64,000 nt of DNA from Streptomyces sp. DH5 (lineage in GTDB: Bacteria > Actinomycetota > Actinomycetes > Streptomycetales > Streptomycetaceae): positions 1-64,000 of the forward strand of contig NZ_JAHWGP010000008.1 in the NCBI RefSeq assembly GCF_020873915.1, given 5' to 3'. Of the stretch, positions 1-8,697 are shown piece by piece (the first letter of the stretch is position 1; the number at the start of each line of letters is the position of its first letter). The position numbers and the translations under genes are program-made. Under the pieces are notes generated by a model. It saw only the letters and a program-made list of their open reading frames with translations. It was not told the origin of the DNA and searched no databases.

Positions 1-270
1 CCGCCCGCGCGGTGGCGGCCCTGGTGGCCCGTCCGGACGCTCGGGCGGCCCGTCCGAGGGGACGGACGACACGCCGCACGGGCGTGACACGTCGCTGAAT
101 CCGAGCGTCCGCTTTCTCACGGACCGGACGAAGTGCCGGGATCCCGTCCCGCGTCTTCCCCCGAGCGCCTACTTTCCGTTAGCTTCCGTGACTCACGCGC
201 CCCGTACGACCCGCACGAGGCGTCCGACCGCGGAGCGCCAGCGCCCTGATGAGCCCCCGGGGGCACCCTC
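1..270. other. Gene-free left edge
   Basis: I see no convincing gene here. The short open frames are GC-driven shadows without a ribosome binding site. The stretch presumably carries the promoter of the ABC ATPase gene that begins at 271, but I cannot assign -35 and -10 boxes with confidence. Confidence 0.5.
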
Positions 271-1626
271 ATGACACGCGCCATCTCCCTGCACGACGTG
301 AGCAAGGCCTACACGCGGGGCACCCGCGTGGTGGACCGCCTGTCGCTGGACATCGCCCCCGGCGAGTTCCTCGTCCTGCTCGGCCCCTCCGGCTGCGGCA
401 AGTCCACGGTGCTCCGGATGATCGCCGGACTGGAGGACATCGACGAGGGCCGGCTCTTCCTCGACGGCGAGTACGGCAACGACCTGCCCCCGTCCGACCG
501 CGACATGGCGATGGTGTTCCAGAACTTCGCCCTCTACCCGAGCATGACCAGCCGCGACAACATCGGCTTCCCGCTGCGCATCGAGGCCCCCCGTGCCGAC
601 CCGGCGCCACGAGTCGACGCCACCGCCCGCATGCTCGGCATCGAGGACCTGCTCGACCGCTTCCCCGGGCAGCTCTCCGGTGGAGAACGCCAGCGCGTCG
701 CGATGGGCCGGGCCATCGCCCGCCACCCCTCCGCCTTCCTGATGGACGAGCCGCTGTCCAACCTCGACGCCAAGCTCCGCAACCACCTGCGCGCCGAGAT
801 CGCCCGGCTCACCCGCGAACTGGGCGTCACCACCGTCTACGTCACCCACGACCAGTCCGAGGCGATGTCGCTGGGCGACCGGGTCGCCGTCCTGCGCGGC
901 GGCGTCCTCCAGCAGGTCGGCAGCCCCCGTGCGGTGTACGCACTGCCGGAGAACGTGTTCGTCGCCGCCTTCATCGGAACCCCGCGCATCAACCTGCTGC
1001 GCGGCCTGGTGCGCGCCCCGCTGGACGGGGCGATGACCATCAGCCTGGGCAAGCAGTTCCTGCGGCTGCCCGAACCGCTCTCCCTCGACCATCAGCTGCT
1101 GCGCGTGCAGCAGGGCCGCGAGGTGATCGTCGGCCTGCGCTCCGAAGCCGTACGGATCGCCAAACCGGCCGCCGCCCGTACCGGTGAGGTGGCGATCACC
1201 GGCCTGGTGGAGCACCTGGAGTTCCAGGGACACGAAGCGCTCGTCCACTTCGACACCGGCTCCCGGCCCGCCCTCGTCCCCGAACTGGAGGCACCGCGCC
1301 CCGCGCCCGACCGCCCCGCCCGGCGCCGCCGCCGCGAGGGCGGCACGGTCCTGGAGCGGCTGCGGGAGCGGGCGGGGGTGCTGCGGGCGGGCCCCGTGGT
1401 GACGCCCGGCGCGACCGACGCCCCCGACGGGTCCGGCCGGCCGGACCCGGCCTCCGCCGAGCCCCGCCTCCCGGGCGACCTCGTCGTCCGCACCACCCCC
1501 GACATCCGGCTCCGGCACGGCATGCAGGTGCCGCTCCTGGTCGACCTCGCGCACCTGTTCGTCTTCGACCAGCACGGCCGGCGGATCTGCCCCAGCCCCG
1601 ACCGGCTGCCCGACCTGGAGGAGTGA
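271..1626 (+). CDS. ABC transporter ATP-binding protein, MalK/UgpC type
   Basis: Cytoplasmic ATPase subunit of a carbohydrate-type (CUT1) ABC importer, 451 aa. Visible motifs: Walker A GPSGCGKST at residues 38-46, Q-loop VFQN, signature LSGGERQR, Walker B FLMDEP, D-loop SNLDAK and H-loop THD, followed by a TOBE-like C-terminal region. The usual family length is about 370 aa. The extra length is a Pro/Arg/Gly-rich insert of roughly 70 residues inside the TOBE region, around codons 350-410. No permease or binding-protein gene is adjacent, so it may be a shared ATPase serving distant importers, as MsiK does in streptomycetes; that role is inference. Confidence 0.85.
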   Translation: MTRAISLHDVSKAYTRGTRVVDRLSLDIAPGEFLVLLGPSGCGKSTVLRMIAGLEDIDEGRLFLDGEYGNDLPPSDRDMAMVFQNFALYPSMTSRDNIGFPLRIEAPRADPAPRVDATARMLGIEDLLDRFPGQLSGGERQRVAMGRAIARHPSAFLMDEPLSNLDAKLRNHLRAEIARLTRELGVTTVYVTHDQSEAMSLGDRVAVLRGGVLQQVGSPRAVYALPENVFVAAFIGTPRINLLRGLVRAPLDGAMTISLGKQFLRLPEPLSLDHQLLRVQQGREVIVGLRSEAVRIAKPAAARTGEVAITGLVEHLEFQGHEALVHFDTGSRPALVPELEAPRPAPDRPARRRRREGGTVLERLRERAGVLRAGPVVTPGATDAPDGSGRPDPASAEPRLPGDLVVRTTPDIRLRHGMQVPLLVDLAHLFVFDQHGRRICPSPDRLPDLEE

Positions 1627-1658
1627 CGGGGCGCGCGGGGTCTCCCCCTGGCGCCGGA

Positions 1659-1677
1659 AAACTATCATCGCTAGTTT
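1659..1677. promoter_or_regulatory. Candidate TetR operator upstream of aldehyde dehydrogenase
   Basis: The 19-mer AAACTATCATCGCTAGTTT is an imperfect palindrome with AAACTA/TAGTTT arms in the otherwise GC-rich gap before the dehydrogenase operon. It matches 15 of 19 positions of the palindrome at 7013-7031, which lies in the divergent promoter region of a TetR gene. I infer that the TetR encoded at 6345-6986 binds both. Confidence 0.55.
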
Positions 1678-1733
1678 AGGTGCCGGACGACTCGAGCAGT
1701 CGCACACCGACGCCCGCCCCCGGAGGAAGCGCG

Positions 1734-3122
1734 ATGAAGGCACACGACGGCATGTACATCGACGGCACCTGGCGCCCCGCGGCGGGACCCGGCGTGATCG
1801 AGGTCGTGAACCCCGCCGACGAGCAGGTGATCGCCACCGTCCCCGCGGGCACCGTGGAGGACGTCGACGCCGCCGTCCGCGCGGCCCGCGCCGCCCTCCC
1901 GGCCTGGGCGGCCACCCCGCCCGCCGAGCGTGCCGCCCGCCTCACCGCACTCCGGGACGTCCTCCTCGCCCGCCAGGACGAGATCGCCGAGACGGTGACC
2001 GCCGAACTCGGCTCCCCCCTGAAGGTCTCGCAGGCCGTCCACGCCGGCGTACCGGTCGCGGTCGCGGGCTCCTACGCGGAACTCGCGGCGACCTACGCCT
2101 TCGAGGAGAAGGTGGGCAACTCGACGGTCCTCCACGAGCCCGTCGGAGTGGTCGGGGCGATCACCCCCTGGAACTACCCCCTCCACCAGATCGTCGCCAA
2201 GACCGCGCCCGCCCTCGCGGCCGGCTGCACCCTCGTCGTCAAGCCCGCCGAGGACACCCCGCTGGTGGCCCGGCTCTTCGCCGACGCCGTCCACGAGGCC
2301 GGTATCCCCGCCGGTGTGTTCAACCTCGTCACCGGTCTGGGCCCGGTGGCCGGCCAGGCCCTCGCCGAGCATCCGGACGTCGACCTGGTCTCCTTCACCG
2401 GCTCCACCGCCGTCGGCCGCCGGATCGGCGCGATCGCCACCGGGATGGTGAAGCGGGTCGCCCTCGAACTCGGCGGAAAGTCCGCCAACGTCATCCTGCC
2501 GAGCGCCGACCTCGCCCGCGCGGTCAACGTCGGCGTCGCCAACGTGATGTCCAACTCCGGGCAGACCTGCAGCGCCTGGACCCGCATGCTGGTCCACCGG
2601 GACCGGTACGACGAGGCCGTGGAGCTCGCCGCGGCCGCCGCCGGCAAGTACGGCGACCGCATCGGCCCCGTGGTCAACGCCAGGCAGCGCGACCGGGTGC
2701 GCGGCTACATCGAGAAGGGCACCGCCGAGGGTGCCCGGATCGTCGCGGGCGGCCCCGACGCCCCCCGCGACAAGGGCTACTGGGTCCGCCCCACCGTCTT
2801 CGCCGACGTCACCCCGGAGATGACCATCGCCCAGGAGGAGATCTTCGGCCCCGTCCTGTCCGTGCTGCGCTACGACGACGAGGACGACGCCCTGCGCATC
2901 GCCAACGGCACCGTCTACGGCCTCGCCGGCGCCGTCTGGGCCGGCGACGAGGCGGAGGCGGTCGCCTTCGCCCGCCGGATGGACACCGGCCAGGTCGACA
3001 TCAACGGCGGCCGCTTCAACCCCCTCGCGCCCTTCGGCGGTTACAAGCAGTCCGGGGTGGGCCGGGAGCTCGGCGCGCACGGCCTGACCGAGTACCTCCA
3101 GACCAAGTCCCTCCAGTTCTAA
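1734..3122 (+). CDS. Aldehyde dehydrogenase (NAD(P)-dependent)
   Basis: Oxidises an aldehyde to the carboxylic acid in the cytoplasm; 462 aa, normal family length. The catalytic pair is visible: Glu245 in ELGGKS and the nucleophile Cys279 in SGQTCSAW, with the C-terminal EEIFGPVLSV and PFGGYKQSG motifs. I chose ATG 1734 because GGAGG lies 7 nt upstream at 1722-1726; an upstream in-frame GTG at 1680 lacks a ribosome binding site. The alcohol dehydrogenase starts 13 nt after the stop, so the two form an operon that would carry an alcohol to an acid. The substrate is unknown. A candidate TetR operator sits upstream at 1659-1677. Confidence 0.9.
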   Translation: MKAHDGMYIDGTWRPAAGPGVIEVVNPADEQVIATVPAGTVEDVDAAVRAARAALPAWAATPPAERAARLTALRDVLLARQDEIAETVTAELGSPLKVSQAVHAGVPVAVAGSYAELAATYAFEEKVGNSTVLHEPVGVVGAITPWNYPLHQIVAKTAPALAAGCTLVVKPAEDTPLVARLFADAVHEAGIPAGVFNLVTGLGPVAGQALAEHPDVDLVSFTGSTAVGRRIGAIATGMVKRVALELGGKSANVILPSADLARAVNVGVANVMSNSGQTCSAWTRMLVHRDRYDEAVELAAAAAGKYGDRIGPVVNARQRDRVRGYIEKGTAEGARIVAGGPDAPRDKGYWVRPTVFADVTPEMTIAQEEIFGPVLSVLRYDDEDDALRIANGTVYGLAGAVWAGDEAEAVAFARRMDTGQVDINGGRFNPLAPFGGYKQSGVGRELGAHGLTEYLQTKSLQF

Positions 3123-3135
3123 GGGAGTCGTCACC

Positions 3136-4221
3136 ATGGCCGTACGTGCCGCCGTCCTGCCCGCTGTCGACGCCCCGCTGGAGATCACCGGGATCGACCT
3201 GCCCGAGCCCGGCCCCGGCCGGGTCCGCGTCCGGCTCGCCGCCGCCGGCGTCTGCCACTCCGACCTGTCCCTGTCCAACGGCACCATGCGTCTGCCGGTC
3301 CCCGCCGTCCTCGGACACGAGGGCGCCGGCACGGTCGTCGCCGTCGGCGAGGGCGTCACCCGTGCCGCCCCCGGAGACCGCGTGGTCCTCAACTGGGCCC
3401 CTTCCTGCGGCGCCTGCCCCGCCTGCGCACGCGGCGAGGTCTGGCTCTGCGCCAACGCCCTGGCCGGCGCCGCCGAGGTGCACGCCCGCCGCACCGACGA
3501 CGGCACCGACCTGTACCCCGGGCTGAACGTCGCCGCGTTCGCCGAGGAGACGGTGGTGCCCGAGTCCTGCGTGCTGCCCGCCCCGGACGGCGTCCCGCTC
3601 ACCGACGCCGCCCTGCTGGGCTGCGCCGTGCTCACCGGCTACGGTGCCGTCCACCACTCCGCCCGGGTGCGGTCCGGCGAGACGGTCGCCGTGTTCGGGG
3701 TCGGGGGAGTGGGCCTCGCCGCCCTCCAGTCGGCCCGCATCGCGGGCGCGTCCACCGTCGTCGCGGTCGACGTCTCCCCGGAGAAGGAGGAACTCGCCCG
3801 GTCCGCCGGGGCCACCGAGTACCTCGTCGCCTCCGACACCACCGCCCGCCAGGTCCGTGCCCTCACCGGCAAGGAGGGCGTGGACGTGGCCGTGGAGTGC
3901 GTCGGCCGCGCGACCACCATCCGCACGGCCTGGGAATCCACCCGGCGCGGCGGCCGTACCACGGTCGTCGGCATCGGCGGCAAGGACCAGCAGGTCACCT
4001 TCAACGCCCTGGAGATCTTCCACTGGGGCCGCACCCTCTCCGGCTGTGTCTACGGCAACTCCGACCCGGCCCGCGACCTGCCGGTCCTCGCCGAGCACAT
4101 CCGGGCGGGGCGCCTCGACCCGGGCGCCCTGGTCACCGAACGCATCGCCCTGGACGACATCCCGGCCGCCTTCGACAGCATGACGGCGGGCAAGGGCGGA
4201 CGGGCCCTGGTCGTCTACTGA
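3136..4221 (+). CDS. Zinc-dependent alcohol dehydrogenase (MDR superfamily)
   Basis: Oxidises an alcohol to the aldehyde that the upstream gene product would oxidise further; 361 aa. Catalytic zinc ligands Cys40 and His61 (GHEGAG) and all four structural-zinc cysteines (91, 94, 97, 105) are present. The nucleotide-binding GVGGVG motif follows. The class III-like GVCHSDLS and GNSDPARDLP patterns place it near Rxx-type and mycothiol- or NAD-dependent alcohol dehydrogenases; the exact cofactor partner cannot be told from sequence. The start has GGGAG 8 nt upstream. Probably co-transcribed with the aldehyde dehydrogenase. Confidence 0.9.
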   Translation: MAVRAAVLPAVDAPLEITGIDLPEPGPGRVRVRLAAAGVCHSDLSLSNGTMRLPVPAVLGHEGAGTVVAVGEGVTRAAPGDRVVLNWAPSCGACPACARGEVWLCANALAGAAEVHARRTDDGTDLYPGLNVAAFAEETVVPESCVLPAPDGVPLTDAALLGCAVLTGYGAVHHSARVRSGETVAVFGVGGVGLAALQSARIAGASTVVAVDVSPEKEELARSAGATEYLVASDTTARQVRALTGKEGVDVAVECVGRATTIRTAWESTRRGGRTTVVGIGGKDQQVTFNALEIFHWGRTLSGCVYGNSDPARDLPVLAEHIRAGRLDPGALVTERIALDDIPAAFDSMTAGKGGRALVVY

Positions 4222-4440
4222 CGCCGCCCGGCTGCTGTGGCGGGGTCACACCGCTGTGGCCGCTGTCCGGCTGTTGTGGCCGGGTCAGACTGCTGTGGCC
4301 GCTGTCCGGCTGTTGTGGCCGGGTCAGACTGCTGTGGCCGCTGTCCGGCTGTTGTGGCCGGGTCAGACTGCTGTGGCCGGGTCACACCGCTGTGGTCGTT
4401 GTCCGGTTGCTGTGGCCGCGGGTCACACCGCTACGGCCGC
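4222..4440. repeat. 39-bp tandem repeats between convergent genes
   Basis: Three near-identical 39-bp units start at 4262, 4301 and 4340 (core GCTGTCCGGCTGTTGTGG, then CCGGGTCAGACTGCTGTGGCC), flanked on both sides by degenerate half-units with GGGTCACACCGCTGTGG. Each unit contains a small dyad, CCGGC-N7-GCCGG. The array lies between the stop of the alcohol dehydrogenase and the stop of the EamA gene on the other strand. The unit is a multiple of three, so reading frames stay open, but there is no ribosome binding site and no coding signature. Confidence 0.85.
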
Positions 4441-4464
4441 CGTCCACCTGCCCCGGGCCACGGC

Positions 4465-5418
4465 TCACACCGTGTCCCGCGCCCGGTCCGGCTCACCGGT
4501 CCCCTCCCCGGGGGCCGGGGCCGTGGCCGCGCGTGACCGCGACCGTGACACCGCCACACCCGCGAGACACAGCCCACCGCCCGCCAGCGTGAGCGCGCCC
4601 GGTACCTCGCCGAGCGCCAGCCACGACATCAGCACCACCAGCGCGGGAACCGCGTAGGTGGTGGCGCCCATCTGGCTCGCGGTCGTCCGCGACAGCGCGT
4701 AGGCCCAGGTGGTGAAGGCGAGCGCGGTGGGGAAGACGCCCAGGTAGACCATGTTGAGCGTGGCGGCGAGGGGCGCGTCGGCGGCCTCCCCGGCGAGCTG
4801 CCCGGCGAACGGCAGACAGGCCACCGCCCCCACCAGACACCCGTACGTCGTCACCTGCAGCGGGCTGGCCACGCCCAGCGCCGGCTTCTGCGCGACGACG
4901 CCCGCCGCGTAGGCCACGGCCGCCAGCAGACACAGCACCACCCCCAGTACCGACGACCCGCCCTCGCCCGACATCGACAGCCCCACGGTCACCGCCCCGG
5001 CGAACGACACGGCCATCCCCGCCAGCAGCCGGGGCGGCATCGTGTCCCCGAGCAGCCGGGCGCCGAGCAGGGCGATCAGGAGGGGCCCGACGTTCACCAC
5101 CAGCGCGGCCGTACCGGCGTCGACCTGCTGCTCGCCCCAGTTGAGGGCCACCATGTAGAACCCGAACCAGAGCAGCCCCGAGACCAGGATCCCCGGCCAC
5201 GCCGCCCGCGGCGGCAGCCCCTCCCGCCGCAGCAGGCTGATCGCCCCCAGCGTCAGCGCCCCGGCCAGCAGCCGCCCGAGCGCGAGCGCCCCCGGCGAGT
5301 ACGCCGTCCCCGCACTGCGGATCGACACGAACGCGGACGCCCACAGCACGACGGTCACGGCGGCCGCACCGGCCGCGAGGACCCCGGCGCGGGAGGCGGG
5401 ACGGGAAGGGGTATTCAT
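4465..5418 (-). CDS. EamA/DMT-family transporter
   Basis: Inner-membrane transporter of the drug/metabolite superfamily, 317 aa, with two EamA repeats of about five hydrophobic helices each (for example VVLWASAFVSI near the N terminus and LVVLMSWLALGEVP near the C terminus). Members export amino acids, nucleosides or small metabolites. ATG 5418 follows GGAG by 4 nt; an adjacent ATG at 5421 is an alternative. It lies 59 nt downstream of an ArsR-type regulator on the same strand, so the two probably form an operon and the regulator probably controls export. Substrate unknown. Confidence 0.85.
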   Translation of the reverse strand: MNTPSRPASRAGVLAAGAAAVTVVLWASAFVSIRSAGTAYSPGALALGRLLAGALTLGAISLLRREGLPPRAAWPGILVSGLLWFGFYMVALNWGEQQVDAGTAALVVNVGPLLIALLGARLLGDTMPPRLLAGMAVSFAGAVTVGLSMSGEGGSSVLGVVLCLLAAVAYAAGVVAQKPALGVASPLQVTTYGCLVGAVACLPFAGQLAGEAADAPLAATLNMVYLGVFPTALAFTTWAYALSRTTASQMGATTYAVPALVVLMSWLALGEVPGALTLAGGGLCLAGVAVSRSRSRAATAPAPGEGTGEPDRARDTV

Positions 5419-5477
5419 CATGCTCCGGAGGTCAGGAGGGGCAGGGGCGGGACGCTCGTGGGTTTCGGACGGGCCGG

Positions 5478-6188
5478 TCACCGCAGGGCCGCCGCTTCGA
5501 CGCCCAGCAGCTCCGACAGCGCGCGCTCGCCGGTCTCCGTCACCTTCACCGCCCGCTCGGAGCCGATGCGCACGCACCACCCCGTGTCCAGGGCGTGCCG
5601 GCACAGGGCGGCGCCCGCCATCCCGGCGAGGTGGGGCCGGCGTTCCGTCCAGTCCAGGCAGGCGCGGGCCACCGGGCGGCGCCCCGGGCGGTCGAGGCCG
5701 ATGCCGGCCGTCCGGAACCAGCGCAGCCCCGCGTCGGTGAGCGCGAACCCGGTGTCCTGGCGCAGCAGCCCCCGCGCGGTGAGGGCGTCGGTGACGGCGG
5801 TGCCGAGCCGCCCGGCGAGATGGTCGTAGCAGGTGCGCCCGCGGGCCATCGCCGCCCCGGCGCCCGACTGCCGCAGCGTGCGCGGCCGTTCGGTGGCGCC
5901 CGGGGCGACCTGCGCGGCCAGGTCCTCCACCAGCTGGGCGACGCGCGCGTCGGCCAGCCGCACGTACCGGTGCCGTCCCTGCCGCTCCTCGGTGAGCAGC
6001 CCGCCCGCGACCAGCTTGCCCAGGTGCTCGCTCAGCGTGGACGCGGCCACCCGGCAGTGCCGGGCCAGCTCGCCCGCCGTCCAGGCCCGCCCGTCCAGCA
6101 GCGCCAGCAGACACGTGGCCCGGGTCTCGTCGGCGGCCAGCGAGGCCAGCCGCGCCAGCCCGGTCGCCCGGGCGTCTCTCGTCCTCAT
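5478..6188 (-). CDS. ArsR-type winged-helix transcriptional regulator
   Basis: DNA-binding regulator of 236 aa, longer than the minimal ArsR fold of about 100 aa. The N-terminal winged helix (about residues 15-85) shows ARHCRVAASTLSEHLGKLV as recognition region and a wing with RQGRHRYVRL. The C-terminal 130 residues form a second domain with Cys and His residues (including LCRHALDTGWCVRIG) that may sense a ligand. It does not show the CxC metal site of classic ArsR in the recognition helix. Same strand and immediately upstream of the EamA exporter, its likely target. Confidence 0.8.
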   Translation of the reverse strand: MRTRDARATGLARLASLAADETRATCLLALLDGRAWTAGELARHCRVAASTLSEHLGKLVAGGLLTEERQGRHRYVRLADARVAQLVEDLAAQVAPGATERPRTLRQSGAGAAMARGRTCYDHLAGRLGTAVTDALTARGLLRQDTGFALTDAGLRWFRTAGIGLDRPGRRPVARACLDWTERRPHLAGMAGAALCRHALDTGWCVRIGSERAVKVTETGERALSELLGVEAAALR

Positions 6189-6344
6189 GCGTCCCAGGAT
6201 GAGGCACGGACACTTCGGCCCTCACCGAAGCGTCCGGTGTACCCGGTCGCGGGCCGTGGGCACCCCAGGACGGTCGGGCGAACGGCCCGGGTCCCGGCGG
6301 GGTGGGCGAAGTGCGGGCCGGGCTCGCTCCGGGGCCGGGTGCGC

Positions 6345-6986
6345 TCAGACGCCGGTGCGGAGGCGCTCGTACTGCTGGGCCAGGCCGTCCAGCAGCGCGG
6401 CCAGCCCCGTCTCGAAGGCCCGCTCGTCGATCTTCTCCTGCTGGTCGGCGAGCAGATGGGCCTGCCCGAGGTGGGGGTAGTCGGCGGGGTCGTAGGCACT
6501 GGCGTCGCCGACGAAGCCGCCCGCGAAGGAGCCCAGCGCGGAGCCCATGATGAAGTACCGCATCAGCGCGCCGATGGAGGTTGCCTGCGCGGGCGGCCAG
6601 CCCGCCTCGACCATCGCGCCGTAGGCCGCGTCGGCCAGCCGCAGCGCCGCCGGGCGGCGCCCCGGGCCGCGGGCCAGGACCGGCACGATGTTCGGGTGCT
6701 CGCGCAGCGCGCCGCGGTAGGAGACCGCCCAGTCGTGCAGCGCGGTCCGCCAGTCCCTGCCGTCCTCGAACATCGACAGGTCGACCAGCGCGCTCACCGA
6801 GTCGGCCACTGCCTCGAGGATCTCGTCCTTGGTGCGGAAGTGGTTGTAGAGCGAGGGCCCGCTCACCCCCAGCTCCGCGGCGAGCCGGCGCGTGGAGACG
6901 GCGGCCAGGCCCTCCGCGTCCACGAGCGCGCGGGCCGTCTCGACGATCCGGTCGGTGCTCAGCAGGGGCTTGCGCGGTCGGGCCAT
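6345..6986 (-). CDS. TetR-family transcriptional regulator
   Basis: Repressor-type protein of 213 aa. The N-terminal helix-turn-helix reads AELGVSGPSLYNHFRTKDEIL (about residues 28-48), with a longer C-terminal ligand domain of the TetR_C (AcrR/TetR drug-type) kind. ATG 6986 is chosen because it gives the usual MARPRKP start; ATG 6995 is also possible and neither has a good ribosome binding site, so the mRNA may be nearly leaderless. It is divergent from the acyl-CoA dehydrogenase at 7090, with a 19-bp palindrome between them that recurs before the aldehyde dehydrogenase operon. Confidence 0.85.
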   Translation of the reverse strand: MARPRKPLLSTDRIVETARALVDAEGLAAVSTRRLAAELGVSGPSLYNHFRTKDEILEAVADSVSALVDLSMFEDGRDWRTALHDWAVSYRGALREHPNIVPVLARGPGRRPAALRLADAAYGAMVEAGWPPAQATSIGALMRYFIMGSALGSFAGGFVGDASAYDPADYPHLGQAHLLADQQEKIDERAFETGLAALLDGLAQQYERLRTGV

Positions 6987-7012
6987 GGCGCACATAGTAG
7001 GACCGCGACAAG

Positions 7013-7031
7013 AAACTAGCAGTGCTAATTT
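7013..7031. promoter_or_regulatory. Candidate TetR operator in divergent promoter
   Basis: AAACTAGCAGTGCTAATTT is a 19-bp palindrome with one mismatched pair, whose core TAGCAGTGCTA is perfect around a central G. It lies 26 nt from the TetR start and 58 nt from the acyl-CoA dehydrogenase start, so a bound repressor could block both promoters. It is related (15 of 19 positions) to the site at 1659-1677. Confidence 0.6.
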
Positions 7032-7089
7032 AACGGTGCACGGTCTGGTGGCGTGCGCGGCAAGCGGATCTCACGTGGGGTGACTCGGA

Positions 7090-8241
7090 ATGGACCTGGA
7101 GCTGAGTGACGAGCAGGAGGCCGTCCGCCGGCTCGCCCGGGACTTCGTGGAGCGCGAGGTCGCGCCCCACGCCGCCGCCTGGGACCGCGCCGAGGAGGTC
7201 GACCGCGGCATCGTCGCCAAGCTCGGCGAGGTCGGCTTCCTCGGGCTGACGGTCGACGAGCAGTACGGCGGCTCGGGCGGCGACCACCTCGCCTACTGCC
7301 TGGTCACCGAGGAACTCGGGCGCGGTGACTCCTCCGTGCGCGGCATCGTCTCCGTCTCCCTCGGCCTGGTCGCCAAGACGATCGCCGCCTGGGGGAGCGA
7401 GGAGCAGAAGCGCGCCTGGCTGCCGGGGCTCACCTCCGGCACGTACGTCGGATGCTTCGGCCTCACCGAGCCGGGAACCGGCTCCGACGCCGGCAGCCTC
7501 ACCACCCGCGCGGTGCGCGACGGCGACGACTACGTCATCAGCGGCACCAAGATGTTCATCACCAACGGCACCTGGGCCGACGTCGTCCTGCTCTTCGCCC
7601 GCTCCACCGACGCCCCCGGCCACAAGGGCGTCACCGCCTTCCTCGTCCCCACCGACACCCCCGGCCTGACCCGCCGCACCGTCCACGGCAAGCTCGGCCT
7701 GCGCGGCCAGGCCACCGCCGAACTCGTCCTGCAGGGCGTGCGCGTCCCCGCCTCGGCGATGCTGGGCGAGGAGGGCAAGGGCTTCTCCGTCGCCATGTCC
7801 GCCCTCGCCAAGGGCCGGATGTCGGTCGCGGCCGGCTGCGTCGGCATCGCCCAGGCCGCCCTGGACGCGGCCGTGCGGTACGCGGGGGAGCGCGAGCAGT
7901 TCGGGAAGTCCATCGCCCGGCACCAGCTGGTGCAGGAGCTGATCAGCGACATCGCCGTGGACGTTGACGCCGCCAGGCTGCTCACCTGGCGGGTCGCCGA
8001 CCTGATCGACCGCGGCCGGCCGTTCGCCGTGGAGTCCTCCAAGGCCAAGCTGTTCGCCTCGGAGGCGGCCGTCCGCGCCGCGAACAACGCCCTGCAGGTC
8101 TTCGGCGGGTACGGCTACATCGACGAGTACCCGGTGGGCAAACTCCTGCGCGACGCACGCGTGATGACCCTGTACGAGGGCACCAGCCAGATCCAGAAGC
8201 TGGTCATCGGCCGCGCCCTGACCGGGGTTTCCGCCTTCTGA
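7090..8241 (+). CDS. Acyl-CoA dehydrogenase
   Basis: FAD-dependent alpha,beta-dehydrogenation of an acyl-CoA, 383 aa, the standard length. Visible: FAD/substrate motif FGLTEPGTGSDAGSL, FITNGTWADV, and the C-terminal VFGGYGYIDEYPVGKLLRDAR. The probable catalytic base is Glu363 in LYEGTSQIQ, the position used by short-chain and butyryl-type enzymes. Electrons would pass to ETF. Divergent from a TetR regulator with a shared palindrome, so it is probably induced by an acyl-CoA or related ligand. Chain-length preference cannot be read from sequence. Confidence 0.92.
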   Translation: MDLELSDEQEAVRRLARDFVEREVAPHAAAWDRAEEVDRGIVAKLGEVGFLGLTVDEQYGGSGGDHLAYCLVTEELGRGDSSVRGIVSVSLGLVAKTIAAWGSEEQKRAWLPGLTSGTYVGCFGLTEPGTGSDAGSLTTRAVRDGDDYVISGTKMFITNGTWADVVLLFARSTDAPGHKGVTAFLVPTDTPGLTRRTVHGKLGLRGQATAELVLQGVRVPASAMLGEEGKGFSVAMSALAKGRMSVAAGCVGIAQAALDAAVRYAGEREQFGKSIARHQLVQELISDIAVDVDAARLLTWRVADLIDRGRPFAVESSKAKLFASEAAVRAANNALQVFGGYGYIDEYPVGKLLRDARVMTLYEGTSQIQKLVIGRALTGVSAF

Positions 8242-8301
8242 GTACGCGCCTGAGTAGCCGAGCGGATGTGGCCCCGGCCACGTCCGCCGATCCTTGTCGC
8301 C

Positions 8302-8589
8302 ATGAGCGACACACCCGTCAAGCAGCAGAGCACGGCCGCCTTCTACGGTCAGGCCGTGGCGTCCTTCGGAGTGGCCATGGGTGCCACCGCGGTCGGCATC
8401 TTCAACCTGGAGACCGACTCCTGGGTCCGCGCCTTCCTCGGCATCGCGGTCCTCTACCTCGTCACGTCCGCCTTCACCCTGGCCAAGGTCATCCGTGACC
8501 GCCAGGAGGCCGGGCAGATCGTCAACCGGGTCGACCAGGCCCGTCTGGAGAAGCTGCTCGCCGAACACGACCCGCTGCAGAAGCTGTGA
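8302..8589 (+). CDS. YiaA/YiaB-type two-helix membrane protein
   Basis: Small membrane protein of 95 aa. Two hydrophobic segments (about residues 16-37, SFGVAMGATAVGIFNL, and 43-62, FLGIAVLYLVTSAFTL) precede a charged tail, as in the YiaAB two-helix domain family. The function is unknown. ATG 8302 starts it 60 nt after the acyl-CoA dehydrogenase stop; no strong ribosome binding site is visible. Confidence 0.7.
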   Translation: MSDTPVKQQSTAAFYGQAVASFGVAMGATAVGIFNLETDSWVRAFLGIAVLYLVTSAFTLAKVIRDRQEAGQIVNRVDQARLEKLLAEHDPLQKL

Positions 8590-8637
8590 CATCGCGCCCG
8601 GCCCTTCCGGCCCGGCGCACGATCCACCGCACCGGCG

Positions 8638-8653
8638 CTAAGCGCTCGCTCAC
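8638..8653. promoter_or_regulatory. Candidate operator upstream of TetR gene
   Basis: CTAAGCGCTCGCTCAC contains imperfect TAAGCG/CGCTCA arms and resembles the perfect dyad CTAAGCA-AC-TGCTTAG at 9842-9857 (10 of 16 positions). I infer autoregulation by the TetR protein encoded at 8698. TAAGC-N4-GCTTA dyads are a common operator form of TetR proteins controlling acyl-CoA metabolism. Confidence 0.4.
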
Positions 8654-8697
8654 CCTTGCCGGTATGGTGTTACCCCTGCCAGCGAATGAGGTGAGCG

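Noticed and set aside
193-1743. Long antisense frame over the ABC ATPase gene
   Set aside because: The plus strand has all ABC motifs; the minus frame has none.
4222-4440. CRISPR array or short coding repeat (39-bp repeats)
   Set aside because: Units are directly adjacent without unique spacers and no cas gene is present. The plus-strand frames across them lack a start signal.
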